A stretch of 64,000 bases of DNA from Maribacter arenosus (lineage in GTDB: Bacteria > Bacteroidota > Bacteroidia > Flavobacteriales > Flavobacteriaceae), in assembly GCF_014610845.1 (NCBI RefSeq), contig NZ_JABTCG010000003.1, positions 1 through 64,000 of the forward strand, given 5' to 3'. The position numbers were made by a program, and so were the translations under genes. Under the pieces are notes generated by a model, which saw nothing but the letters and a program-made list of their open reading frames with translations, was not told the origin of the DNA and searched no databases. Shown here in pieces: positions 27,095 to 35,513 of this stretch (the first letter of the stretch is position 1; every line of letters starts with the position of its first letter).

Positions 27095-27604
27095 ATGAAA
27101 GAATTAAAGAAAATAGTAGTTGCCTTGGTTTTGTTCGTAGCAGCGACAAGTTTTGTACAAGCACAAAGTAAAGTGGCCCATATAGATGTAACACAACTTT
27201 TATCCCAAATGCCTGAAATGAAATCAGCAGAGGCAGAGTTGAAAAAATTACAGGAAACCTATAGAGCCGATATAGAGAGTTCCATGACGGAATTAAAGAA
27301 TAAATACACCCAGTATTCCAATGAATCGGCCTCAAAATCTGAAGAAGAAAATCAGAAAAGGGCCCAGGAATTACAAGTATTCGAGAAAAACATCGGTGAG
27401 GCACAGCAAAATGCCCAACAAGAACTTCAAAAAAAGCAAGCCGAATTATTTGCGCCAATCTCGGAGAAGGCTAAGGCTGCCATTGAGAAGGTAGCTGCAG
27501 CACAGGGTTTTGATTATGTTATTGACGCACAACCAGGTGGTGGACTCATTGTGGCCAAAGGAAAAGATCTTCTAGCAGAAGTGAAAAAAGAATTAGGTTT
27601 CTAA
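27095..27604 (+). CDS. OmpH/Skp-family periplasmic chaperone, compact form
   Basis: This 169-residue protein has a signal peptide (MKELKKIVVALVLFVAATS to VQAQ), the KVAHIDVTQLLSQMPEM start of the Skp core, a coiled coil from about 45 to 125, and the conserved GFDYVIDAQPGGGLIVA end. It matches Skp in length. It probably delivers outer-membrane proteins to BamA together with the first copy. In many relatives murI follows; here a terminator and a convergent glycosyltransferase follow instead. Confidence 0.93.
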   Translation: MKELKKIVVALVLFVAATSFVQAQSKVAHIDVTQLLSQMPEMKSAEAELKKLQETYRADIESSMTELKNKYTQYSNESASKSEEENQKRAQELQVFEKNIGEAQQNAQQELQKKQAELFAPISEKAKAAIEKVAAAQGFDYVIDAQPGGGLIVAKGKDLLAEVKKELGF

Positions 27605-27622
27605 GAGCTTATTTAGAACTAT

Positions 27623-27660
27623 AAAAAACCATCCTGGCGATAGCGTCAGGATGGTTTTTT
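27623..27660. terminator. Bidirectional terminator between ompH and the glycosyltransferase
   Basis: Arms ccatcctg (27629-27636) and caggatgg (27647-27654) are flanked by six A on one side and a run of T on the other, so it can end both the envelope cluster and the convergent glycosyltransferase transcript. Confidence 0.9.
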
Positions 27661-27664
27661 TATT

Positions 27665-28519
27665 TCAACCTATAAGCTTATTTCTTATCCCTTGCCATCT
27701 GTGTTTACGGATGAACTTTCCCTCATCCACCGTCACCAATTTTTGCATTTTGTTTCTACCTGCCTTAAAAAAGCCCATTAAATTATGATACAGGGTTTTT
27801 ATGCTTTTTTGTTTCCATGCCATTTTTAGCGATGCCACAAACGTTAAGTAAAAACCATAGTCCATTCCGTACATGGCTTCCCCTTGCATTAGTCTGGCCT
27901 TGGCATTATAGGCTTTCCCGGTGGGGCGCAAATGCTTGACTTTTAAATCTTCCATGGTTCTGATGTCATAACCATGGTATTGTGCGAGCAATTCATCTAC
28001 CGTATCCCAACCCATGGCATTTTTGAGACCTCCGATACTCTTAAAGCAAGCTTTTGTGTAGGCTTTAAATGCCCCTCTAACATGCTTTTTATTCATGGGG
28101 TGGTTGAGCTCCCACGTTCCATTTGAATTGAGTTCATAGACAAAACCTCCGGCAAGGCCGACTTTGGGATTTTCTTTAAAGACCGTGGCTATTGTTTCAA
28201 AATAATGGGAAGGGAGTATGACGTCGGCATCCAATTTCACGATAAAATCATACTCGTTATCCAAAAGTTCCAAACCTTTACGAAAAGCGTTGATCACCTT
28301 ACTACCGGGCAGATGTTCTTTTGACGAGCTTATGTTCAATTTTTCGAAAAATCTGAAATTCTTACTGAATTCATCAATAATATTTTCAGTGCCATCATTT
28401 GAATTATCATTGACAATGATCACTTTCTTAGGCAAAAGTGTTTGTACGGATACGGAATGTAGCGTATCTGACAAAAAAGCTTCTTCGTTATGTGCGGGTA
28501 TGATGATGTAGTAGTCCAA
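27665..28519 (-). CDS. Glycosyltransferase family 2 protein
   Basis: This 284-residue GT-A enzyme opens with YIIIPAHNEEAFLSDTL and VIIVNDNSNDGT, the nucleotide-sugar binding half. The metal-binding DxD sits in KLDADVILPS near residue 95. The rest (about 170-284) contains RTMEDLKVKHLRP and no clear membrane helices, so it is a soluble or peripheral transferase. Acceptor and sugar are unknown; a cell-surface glycan is likely. It lies ten bases after the methyltransferase gene at 28530 on the same strand, so the two are co-transcribed and may act on the same product. Confidence 0.92.
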   Translation of the reverse strand: MDYYIIIPAHNEEAFLSDTLHSVSVQTLLPKKVIIVNDNSNDGTENIIDEFSKNFRFFEKLNISSSKEHLPGSKVINAFRKGLELLDNEYDFIVKLDADVILPSHYFETIATVFKENPKVGLAGGFVYELNSNGTWELNHPMNKKHVRGAFKAYTKACFKSIGGLKNAMGWDTVDELLAQYHGYDIRTMEDLKVKHLRPTGKAYNAKARLMQGEAMYGMDYGFYLTFVASLKMAWKQKSIKTLYHNLMGFFKAGRNKMQKLVTVDEGKFIRKHRWQGIRNKLIG

Positions 28520-28529
28520 ATTACTGGTT

Positions 28530-29066
28530 TTAAGAGCCTACTTCGGCTATTCTCTCAGCATATACGATGTAGTATCTAGGGGTAAAGCTTCTTAATAATG
28601 GGCGAAGACCTAGCTTTTTAACAGGATTGGTCCATTTGTTCCTATCTACGATTTTCCAACCTGCCTTTTCTAAAAGCCAATCGAATTGCCAGTCCTCGAA
28701 CTCATGATAATGACGGTCCCAAGGGTCTGTTTTGCTTTGGTAGGCTGATGAGAACCATAACCGCAAGGGGATGCTGGCCACAAGATGTTTTGCCTTTATT
28801 TCACGTAATACGTTGAAAGGGGCAACCAAGTGTTCAAAAATTTCAAAAGCCGTAACGACCTCTGCTTTGCTTTCGATGACCGTAGTAAAATCCAAATCCA
28901 GATCTTCTCCTTTTGTATTGGTAACCGAATACCCCTTCTCCTTCATAATCTTGGAAAACGGATTTTCAATTCCGAGATCTAAAATGGATTGATCCTTGGA
29001 AATGTGTCTTTCTAAAAAAGACAGGGTTTTCGCAAATCGTTTATTGGGAAAAGTTTTTTCGTACAT
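28530..29066 (-). CDS. SAM-dependent methyltransferase (class I)
   Basis: This 178-residue protein has the Rossmann methyltransferase pattern: SILDLGIENPFSKIMKEKG is a variant motif I near residues 35-53, VVTAFEIFEHLVAPFNVLREI matches motif II/III near 74-94, and SIPLRLW follows. Members with the EIFEHL text methylate small molecules or glycans. The tail HYHEFEDWQFDWLLEKAGW is typical. It forms a pair with the glycosyltransferase downstream. The substrate cannot be inferred further. Confidence 0.87.
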   Translation of the reverse strand: MYEKTFPNKRFAKTLSFLERHISKDQSILDLGIENPFSKIMKEKGYSVTNTKGEDLDLDFTTVIESKAEVVTAFEIFEHLVAPFNVLREIKAKHLVASIPLRLWFSSAYQSKTDPWDRHYHEFEDWQFDWLLEKAGWKIVDRNKWTNPVKKLGLRPLLRSFTPRYYIVYAERIAEVGS

Positions 29067-29140
29067 CTAAAATGGACAGTATTGTGAAATAGCCAAGATT
29101 CGGTTGATTATTATGTTGTTGGTACGAAGTTAAAAAAATA

Positions 29141-29168
29141 TGCAGAGGCATAAACATATACCTCTGCA
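29141..29168 (-). terminator. Terminator after the KAS III gene
   Basis: Arms tgcagagg and cctctgca are followed on the minus strand by a run of T. It isolates the KAS III gene from the methyltransferase-glycosyltransferase pair. Confidence 0.85.
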
Positions 29169-29197
29169 ATTCTTTATTCAAGATGTATACAAACTAT

Positions 29198-30256
29198 TTA
29201 AACTTCGTATACAATGGCATTGATGTTCATGCCGGCACCTACACTGGCAAATAACACCACATCGCCTTTTTGTATGCTGTGGCCTTCAATATTACCTTTT
29301 TGCAACTTATCATATAGGGTGGGTATTGTGGCAACGGAACTGTTACCCAATCTACCGATGGTCATCGGCATTATGCCCTTGGGGGTTTTTAGTTTGTATA
29401 ATCTATAGAACCGTTTTACAATGGCTTCATCCATTTTTTCGTTGGCTTGATGTATGAATATTTTTTTGACCTCGGATATATCCCTTCCTGTTTTATCCAA
29501 GCATTCTTTCATGGCTTGTGGTACATGGGATATGGCAAACTCATAAATTTTTCTACCGTACATTTTAATGTAACGTCTATCTTCTTTAATGTCCTTGTTA
29601 TATGATTCCCCAAAAAACAGATAAAAGGCCTCGTCATTGGCATAGGTAGCTGTTTCGTGGCTAAGAAGTTGTCCCTTGCCTTCAGTCTCCTCTATAATTG
29701 CAGCACCTGCACCGTCTGAGTAGAGCATTGTGTCACGGTCATATTCATCAACGACCCTTGAAAGCGTTTCAGCGCCAATAACCAAACATCTTTTTGCCAT
29801 TCCCGCCTTAATGAAAGCGTTGGCTTGTATAACCCCTTCAATCCATCCAGGACAACCGAAAAGCATATCATAAGCCACACATTTTGGGTTTTTGATGTCC
29901 AATCTATGTTTTACACGAGTCGCGAGACTGGGGAGGGTGTCACCTTGTATTTTCCCTTGTGATACATCACCGAAATTATGGGCAAATATGATATAATCCA
30001 ATGTTTCTTTGTCAATACCGGCATTTTCAATAGCTTTTACCGCCGCAAGGTACCCCAAATCAGAAGTGTTGAACTCTTTTTTGGCGTAGCGCCTTTCACT
30101 TATTCCGGTTATCGATTTGAATTTTTCTATTATAGTTTCATTGGGTGCATCGATTGGAGTTCCATCACTATTCAAGAAAGTGTTTTTATTAAAATAGGAA
30201 TTTTCAATGATAATGGAAGGTCGAAATGACCCCGTTCCGGTAATAGCTATACTCAT
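29198..30256 (-). CDS. 3-oxoacyl-ACP synthase III family protein
   Basis: This 352-residue thiolase-fold enzyme has the full KAS III triad: Cys135 in MLFGCPGWIEG, His269 in FIHQANEKM and Asn in LGNSSVATIPT near residue 300. Such enzymes start fatty-acid chains from acyl-CoA or build alkyl/polyketide products. It is not next to plsX, rpmF or accBC, so the primary FabH may lie elsewhere and this copy may be specialised. I use ATG at 30256 (MSIAITGTGSF) because residues encoded upstream from 30292 are not conserved and cross the -7 box at 30275. It is monocistronic, bounded by two terminators. Confidence 0.9.
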   Translation of the reverse strand: MSIAITGTGSFRPSIIIENSYFNKNTFLNSDGTPIDAPNETIIEKFKSITGISERRYAKKEFNTSDLGYLAAVKAIENAGIDKETLDYIIFAHNFGDVSQGKIQGDTLPSLATRVKHRLDIKNPKCVAYDMLFGCPGWIEGVIQANAFIKAGMAKRCLVIGAETLSRVVDEYDRDTMLYSDGAGAAIIEETEGKGQLLSHETATYANDEAFYLFFGESYNKDIKEDRRYIKMYGRKIYEFAISHVPQAMKECLDKTGRDISEVKKIFIHQANEKMDEAIVKRFYRLYKLKTPKGIMPMTIGRLGNSSVATIPTLYDKLQKGNIEGHSIQKGDVVLFASVGAGMNINAIVYEV

Positions 30257-30274
30257 TTGTGGTAAATATTTTTG

Positions 30275-30282
30275 CAAAATTA
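30275..30282 (-). promoter_or_regulatory. Bacteroidota -7 box for the KAS III gene
   Basis: The minus strand reads TAATTTTG, a TAnnTTTG match, 18 bases upstream of the chosen ATG at 30256. It supports that start over the longer alternative at 30292. Confidence 0.5.
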
Positions 30283-30362
30283 AGACATCCAAGAATATTT
30301 TGTGTCAATTAAACGGATAACAATACGATGTCCAAGAATATTTATACCTCTCGAATGCAATT

Positions 30363-30397
30363 ACAAAAGCCTATTAGAATATCTAAAAGGCTTTTGT
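30363..30397 (-). terminator. Terminator after gcvP
   Basis: Ten-base arms acaaaagcct and aggcttttgt enclose a 15-base loop just downstream of the gcvP stop at 30416. Confidence 0.8.
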
Positions 30398-30415
30398 TTA
30401 TAGGGGATTATAAAG

Positions 30416-33271
30416 TTATTCCGATTCAAGATAGGCTTCCATAGGGGCGCAACTACAGATAAGATTACGATCTCCATAGGCATCATCGACCCTTCTTACC
30501 GTTGGCCAAAATTTATTGTCCGATACAAACGGTAAAGGAAAAGCTGCCTGCTGTCTACTATAGGGAAAATCCCATTCGTCATTGGTAAGCATTTTCAGGG
30601 TATGGGGTGCGTTTTTAAGTGGATTGTTGATCGGATTTTCGGCCGCCTTCGCAATTTCATCACGAATAGCATTCATGGCGTCACAAAAACGGTCCAGTTC
30701 GGCTAGACTTTCACTTTCTGTAGGTTCTATCATTACTGTTCCAGCTACTGGAAATGAAACCGTTGGGGCATGAAACCCATAGTCCATAAGGCGTTTGGCA
30801 ATGTCGGTAACCTCGATACCATTTTGTTTGAACGGACGGCAGTCGATGATCATCTCATGTGCCGCACGGCCATATTCACCTGTATACAACACTTCGTACT
30901 TTCCACTTAAGCGTTCTTTGATATAATTGGCATTAAGTATGGCCACTTTTGTACTGTTGACCAACCCTTGTTCCCCAAGCATTTTAATATACCCATACGA
31001 GATCAAACAAACTAGTGAACTGCCCCAAGGTGCCGCCGAAATAGCGGATATAGCATGGCTACCCCCTGTTTTTATCAATGGGTTTCCAGGCAGGAAGGGC
31101 AACAATTGTTCTGCAACACATATGGGGCCAACACCAGGACCGCCACCACCATGAGGTATGGCAAAGGTTTTATGTAAGTTTAGATGGCAAACGTCTGCCC
31201 CGATGGTAGCGGGGTTTGTTAAGCCTACCTGTGCGTTCATATTAGCGCCATCCATATACACTTGTCCTCCATGGTCATGGATCAACTTGGTGATATATTT
31301 TATGGATGATTCAAATACACCATGGGTAGAAGGATAGGTAACCATCAGAGCAGCCAAGTTCCCGGAATGCAATTTGGCTTTTTCCTCTAGATCGGCCAGG
31401 TCGATATTGCCTTTATCATCGGTTTTGGTGACTACCACTTTCATGCCTGCCATTACGGCTGAGGCCGGATTTGTGCCATGGGCCGAAGATGGGATAAGAC
31501 AAATGTTTCGATGTCCCTCGTTTCGTGATTCATGATAGGCCCGAATGACCATAAGTCCAGCATATTCCCCTTGGGCCCCGGAATTGGGTTGGAGCGAAGT
31601 ACCGGCAAAGCCCGTAATCGTTGTCAGGTCCTTTTCCAATTCTCGAAGGACTTCCTGGTAACCTTCGGCTTGGTCTAAGGGTACGAATGGATGCAAATTG
31701 CCCCATTCTGCCCAACTAAGGGGTAACATCTCACTGGCGGCATTTAATTTCATGGTGCAGGAACCCAAAGATATCATGGAATGGTTCAAGGAGAGATCCT
31801 TTCGTTCTAATTTCTTGATGTAGCGCATCAATTCTGTCTCTGAACGGTATGAATTGAATACTTCATATTCAAGAAAAGGGGTTTTTCGTAAAAGTGTCTT
31901 AGGGATGACATCTTTGATCGGTTCCGAAAGAAGGTTCTCCTCCTTTTGGGCCTTCAACTGCAGGAAGCAAGAGAGTATAGGTTTGATATCCTCATCATGG
32001 GTAGCCTCGTTTATTGATATGGATAAGGTATTCTTGTCTATATAATTAAAATTTATGCCATGCTGTTCTGATATTTCCCGCAGCCTATCCGTGTCGGGAA
32101 CATTGATTTTTAGGGTATCGAAAAAAGATGTGTTCAATTGTTCAAACCCTAGCCTTTTAATACGCTGGCTTACGATTCTTGCTTTATGATGAATTTTTTC
32201 GGCAATATACTTTAATCCTTTCGGGCCATGATAAACGGCGTACATGCCCGCCATAACGGCCAAAAGTACCTGAGCGGTACAGATGTTGGAGGTAGCTTTA
32301 TCACGTTTTATATGTTGTTCCCGGGTCTGTAATGCCATCCGTAAAGCAGGTTGTCCGTCGGCATCCCTGGTCACCCCGATAATTCGTCCGGGTATATTTC
32401 TTTTGAACTCCTCTTTCGTAGCAAAAAAGGCCGCATGGGGCCCGCCATACCCTAAGGGGATTCCAAATCGCTGACTGGTGCCCACGACGACATCGACACC
32501 GAATTCACCAGGAGGGGTCAATAGTACCAAGCTTAAAAGGTCGGCAGCAACAGCGACCTTGATTTCATGCTCCTTGGCCTTGGTAACGAAAGAGGTATAG
32601 TCATAAACCTGACCGTATTTTCCAGGATATTGAAGTAAAGCGCCATAAAAATCTTCATCGAACCCAAATTCTTCATGATCACCAACCACCAATTCAATCC
32701 CAAGAGGTTTAGATCGGGTTTGTAATAAAGACAAGGTTTGTGGCAATACTTCTTGGGATACAAAGAATTTTATCGCACTATTATTCTTTTGGGATCTGGT
32801 TCGAACGTCAAAAAGCATGGACATCGCTTCCGCGGCGGCTGTACTTTCATCCAATAAAGAGGCATTTGCCAACTCCATACCAGTTAAGTCTGAAATTACG
32901 GTCTGAAAGTTTAGAAGGGCTTCTAGACGACCTTGTGCGATTTCTGCTTGGTATGGGGTATATGCCGTGTACCACCCCGGATTTTCCAAAATATTCCTTT
33001 GGATGACCGAAGGGGTAATACAATCGTGATATCCTAAACCGATATAGGTCTTAAAAAGCTTGTTTTTTCTGGAGAGCGTTTTAAGATGCGATAGAAATTC
33101 ATGTTCGCTCAGGGCCTTTGATAATTGAAGGGGATGTGCCAATCGTATGTCCGAAGGAATGGTTTCTGCGATGATCTGATCTAGACTCTCGGCCTTGACG
33201 GTTTTGAGCATATGTTGAAGGTCATCTTCGTGGATACCAATATGGCGTAAGGCAAACAAATCCGTTCTCAT
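30416..33271 (-). CDS. gcvP: Glycine dehydrogenase (decarboxylating), P protein
   Basis: This 951-residue single-chain P protein of the glycine cleavage system decarboxylates glycine using pyridoxal phosphate and passes the aminomethyl group to the H protein. The PLP-binding Lys is in [20 protein letters not shown] near residue 700. The start [17 protein letters not shown] and the [22 protein letters not shown] segment near 320 are diagnostic. It is one full-length chain, not the split gcvPA/gcvPB form. No gcvT or gcvH lies nearby, which is common in Bacteroidota. pdxJ in this window supplies the cofactor pathway. Confidence 0.98.
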   Translation of the reverse strand: MRTDLFALRHIGIHEDDLQHMLKTVKAESLDQIIAETIPSDIRLAHPLQLSKALSEHEFLSHLKTLSRKNKLFKTYIGLGYHDCITPSVIQRNILENPGWYTAYTPYQAEIAQGRLEALLNFQTVISDLTGMELANASLLDESTAAAEAMSMLFDVRTRSQKNNSAIKFFVSQEVLPQTLSLLQTRSKPLGIELVVGDHEEFGFDEDFYGALLQYPGKYGQVYDYTSFVTKAKEHEIKVAVAADLLSLVLLTPPGEFGVDVVVGTSQRFGIPLGYGGPHAAFFATKEEFKRNIPGRIIGVTRDADGQPALRMALQTREQHIKRDKATSNICTAQVLLAVMAGMYAVYHGPKGLKYIAEKIHHKARIVSQRIKRLGFEQLNTSFFDTLKINVPDTDRLREISEQHGINFNYIDKNTLSISINEATHDEDIKPILSCFLQLKAQKEENLLSEPIKDVIPKTLLRKTPFLEYEVFNSYRSETELMRYIKKLERKDLSLNHSMISLGSCTMKLNAASEMLPLSWAEWGNLHPFVPLDQAEGYQEVLRELEKDLTTITGFAGTSLQPNSGAQGEYAGLMVIRAYHESRNEGHRNICLIPSSAHGTNPASAVMAGMKVVVTKTDDKGNIDLADLEEKAKLHSGNLAALMVTYPSTHGVFESSIKYITKLIHDHGGQVYMDGANMNAQVGLTNPATIGADVCHLNLHKTFAIPHGGGGPGVGPICVAEQLLPFLPGNPLIKTGGSHAISAISAAPWGSSLVCLISYGYIKMLGEQGLVNSTKVAILNANYIKERLSGKYEVLYTGEYGRAAHEMIIDCRPFKQNGIEVTDIAKRLMDYGFHAPTVSFPVAGTVMIEPTESESLAELDRFCDAMNAIRDEIAKAAENPINNPLKNAPHTLKMLTNDEWDFPYSRQQAAFPLPFVSDNKFWPTVRRVDDAYGDRNLICSCAPMEAYLESE

Positions 33272-33291
33272 ATCTACAATCTTTTGATGGG

Positions 33292-33299
33292 CAAACTTA
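33292..33299 (-). promoter_or_regulatory. Bacteroidota -7 box for gcvP
   Basis: The minus strand reads TAAGTTTG, matching TAnnTTTG, 20 bases upstream of the gcvP ATG. No glycine riboswitch-like structure is visible in this short leader. Confidence 0.5.
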
Positions 33300-33397
33300 G
33301 GAATTTAATCGCTTAAAATAGACCAGTTTCCTGCGGTTGATGATTAAAGTTTTTAACGAAAACCTATGGTTATAAACAGTTTGGTTATTTTTAACGG

Positions 33398-34222
33398 ATG
33401 AACTCCATGAAGCGCCTGTTCAATTTTTACTTGGATGCCAGTATACATGTGGCGTTGGCGGTGGTATCCTTCTTAATTAGTACAGCGATTTTTTTTGATA
33501 TTGAATTAGGCAACCACCTCGCATATTTTGTTTTTTTTGGGACTATTATCAATTATAACTTCATTAAATATGGTGTTGAGGCCGGGAAATATATTTTGGT
33601 CAGCAACAAATATCATAAGAGCATCCAACTTTTTAGTTTTATTTGTTTTGTCCTAACGTGCTATCATGCTTGGTTTTTAAGTTTCGATACTTGGCTGATT
33701 CTTTTCATTTTAATGGTGTTAACGGGTTTCTATGCCTTTCCGGTTTTACCACAGGCCAGGAATTTAAGAAGTCTCGGTTTGCTTAAGATCTTTTTTGTGG
33801 CCTTGGTTTGGTCCGGGGTAACGGTTGTTTTGCCATTAGTTGAAGCGGAACGTGTTTTCGTTTGGGACATTTGGATTGAAGTTGTACAGCGTATTCTGGT
33901 AGTATTGGTATTGATGGTCCCATTTGAGATTCGGGACCTAGTCTATGACAAGCCCGACTTAAAGACCATTCCACAGCGTATTGGGGTAATGCGAACCAAG
34001 TTATTGGGCGCTTTTTTGGTCCTTTTATTCTTCCTTCTCACTTTCCTTAAAGATGACCTTACCGAATTGGAACTTGTTGCCAAAGGAATTCTTTGTTTGG
34101 TCTTGGGCGGACTTATGTTCGTTACCAGACGTAATCAAACGAAGTATTTCTCCTCTTTTTGGGTAGAGGCCATTCCTATTGTGTGGGGAGTGTTGATTTG
34201 GTTAATGACTTTCGGATTTTAA
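33398..34222 (+). CDS. UbiA-like integral membrane protein
   Basis: This 274-residue protein has about eight membrane helices. It ends a loop with EIRDLVYDKPDLKTIPQRIGV near residues 180-200, which resembles the second Asp-rich motif of UbiA prenyltransferases. The first motif (NDxxDxxxD) should lie near residues 45-60, but the matching stretch FGTIINYNFIKYGVE lacks it. It may therefore be a distant or non-catalytic member, common in flavobacteria near gcvP. Start at 33398 or at the in-frame ATG at 33407 is equally possible. It converges on the ECF sigma/ZAS pair. Confidence 0.7.
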   Translation: MNSMKRLFNFYLDASIHVALAVVSFLISTAIFFDIELGNHLAYFVFFGTIINYNFIKYGVEAGKYILVSNKYHKSIQLFSFICFVLTCYHAWFLSFDTWLILFILMVLTGFYAFPVLPQARNLRSLGLLKIFFVALVWSGVTVVLPLVEAERVFVWDIWIEVVQRILVVLVLMVPFEIRDLVYDKPDLKTIPQRIGVMRTKLLGAFLVLLFFLLTFLKDDLTELELVAKGILCLVLGGLMFVTRRNQTKYFSSFWVEAIPIVWGVLIWLMTFGF

Positions 34223-34446
34223 ATCTTTTCCTGTAATTCCTTTTTCATTTCCACTTTTTCTTTTTCAGGTAAGCAGCATAAGGGAGCCTTTTTGCAGAGG
34301 GAAGTAAGTTTAGCGTTCTCTTTTGAAAATTTGGCACAGGTCTTACAAATGAGAAGATGAAAAATCAGTTGTAACTTTTCGTAGAAAGTGGCCTCATTGT
34401 ATTGTTTCTTATTGCAGATTATGGCTGCTTTTTCGCACGAAATCAT
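34219..34446 (-). CDS. Small Cys-rich ZAS-type anti-sigma candidate
   Basis: This 75-residue protein follows the ECF sigma gene by two bases. It carries the H-x3-C-x2-C core of zinc-binding anti-sigma domains (His30, Cys34, Cys37 in HLLICKTC), with earlier Cys4 and Cys11 and a further Cys cluster (APLCC) near residues 56-60. There is no membrane segment, so it would be a soluble ZAS-like sensor rather than the usual transmembrane form. I start at ATG 34446 (MISCEKAA), as the longer reading from 34473 overlaps the sigma gene. Binding to the sigma factor is inferred from gene order and motif. It overlaps the convergent membrane protein gene by four bases. Confidence 0.75.
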   Translation of the reverse strand: MISCEKAAIICNKKQYNEATFYEKLQLIFHLLICKTCAKFSKENAKLTSLCKKAPLCCLPEKEKVEMKKELQEKI

Positions 34447-34448
34447 AG

Positions 34449-35003
34449 TTAAAACCAATTTTTGTTCAGGCAATCCATCAAAGCGGTTCTGGCCCTATGG
34501 ATCATTACCCAAAGATTAGACGGGTTAATTCCAAGTTCTTTACAAATATCCTCTGTTTCCATCCCTTGAATGGTTTTCATTTTAAAGACCAAGGATTGTT
34601 TCTTTGGTAATTTCGAAATACATTCCTGTATCGCCAGTCCTAATTCCTCATTTTCTATACTACTATTTTCATGTGTACTTAGTGGATCGGCAATCTGCTC
34701 TTCGAGCCAATCACCATCGGCGTCGGTATGGCTACTATAGTTCATACGAACCTCGGCCTTGCCTTTATTCGAATTGATTTTTCTATAGTGGTCAATTACT
34801 TTTCGTTTAAGAATAGCGATAAGCCATGTGCGTTCCGCGGCGGTGCCTTTATAATTAGCAGCGGATTTTAATCCTGCGAAAAAGGTTTCCTGCACAAGAT
34901 CTTTCGCGATTTCAGCATCGCTGATACGGGCAACTGCATAGTTGAAAAGATAATCTGCATATTGATCTACCCAGGTTTCGGGATGTAATTGGTGTTCTGC
35001 CAT
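34449..35003 (-). CDS. ECF-type sigma-70 factor
   Basis: This 184-residue protein has sigma region 2 (YLFNYAVARISDAEIAKDLVQETFFAGL, about 15-45, and TWLIAILKRKVIDHYRK near 62-80) and region 4 (LPKKQSLVFKMKTIQGMETEDICKELGI through IHRARTALMDCL, about 125-180). It lacks regions 1 and 3, as in extracytoplasmic-function factors. The small Cys-rich protein two bases downstream is its likely regulator. A box at 35021 shows it uses the housekeeping promoter type. It diverges from the rhodanese lipoprotein gene. The signal and regulon are unknown. Confidence 0.93.
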   Translation of the reverse strand: MAEHQLHPETWVDQYADYLFNYAVARISDAEIAKDLVQETFFAGLKSAANYKGTAAERTWLIAILKRKVIDHYRKINSNKGKAEVRMNYSSHTDADGDWLEEQIADPLSTHENSSIENEELGLAIQECISKLPKKQSLVFKMKTIQGMETEDICKELGINPSNLWVMIHRARTALMDCLNKNWF

Positions 35004-35020
35004 GTATTTTATACTCCTAT

Positions 35021-35028
35021 CAAAAGTA
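35021..35028 (-). promoter_or_regulatory. Bacteroidota -7 box for the ECF sigma gene
   Basis: The minus strand reads TACTTTTG, matching TAnnTTTG, 17 bases upstream of the sigma ATG. With the plus-strand box at 35051 it forms a compact divergent promoter pair. Confidence 0.5.
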
Positions 35029-35050
35029 ATTTAAATTTAACGATTATGCT

Positions 35051-35058
35051 TATTTTTG
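35051..35058 (+). promoter_or_regulatory. Bacteroidota -7 box for the rhodanese gene
   Basis: TATTTTTG matches TAnnTTTG and lies 17 bases upstream of the ATG at 35076. Confidence 0.5.
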
Positions 35059-35075
35059 AATAAAGAGATCCTATT

Positions 35076-35432
35076 ATGAGACTAGTGGTACTGATGGCAG
35101 TAACGTTATTGATTAACTTGGGCTGTTCGCAAATAAAGGAAAGGCATATTACGGAAGTTTCCAAAGCTGAGTTGGATACGGTTGTATTGGTAGATGTTAG
35201 AACCCCAAAGGAATACAATGCCGGTCACTTGGAAAATTCCTTGAATATTAACTGGTTGGGGGATAGTTTTAAGTCCGACATTCAAAAAATAGATAAGGAT
35301 AAAACCATTTATGTGTATTGCCGGAGTGGTAAGCGCAGTAGCGATGCGACCAGGTATTTAGATTCATTGGGGTATAAGAATGTGTATAACCTAAGAGGCG
35401 GTTATATTGCGTATATGTCAGCTAAGGAATAG
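35076..35432 (+). CDS. Rhodanese-domain lipoprotein
   Basis: This 118-residue protein begins with a lipoprotein signal (lipobox INLGC, Cys17) and then a single rhodanese domain: LVDVRTPKEYNAGHLENSLNIN and the active-site loop YCRSGKRS with catalytic Cys82. It can carry persulfide sulfur at the cell envelope. The CxxGxR loop fits sulfurtransferases rather than phosphatases. It diverges from the ECF sigma gene, so thiol or sulfur stress could be a shared theme, though this is only an inference from position. Confidence 0.92.
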   Translation: MRLVVLMAVTLLINLGCSQIKERHITEVSKAELDTVVLVDVRTPKEYNAGHLENSLNINWLGDSFKSDIQKIDKDKTIYVYCRSGKRSSDATRYLDSLGYKNVYNLRGGYIAYMSAKE

Positions 35433-35513
35433 GGGAAAACCGATGCTTCAATGCTCCCTTTTCAATCCAATGCAAAATGTTCACTCTAAAATCTAGCGCA
35501 ACAAAAAAAGAAA

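Noticed and set aside
33272-33397. Glycine riboswitch before gcvP
   Set aside because: The leader after the -7 box is only about 15 bases long and shows no room for the aptamer.
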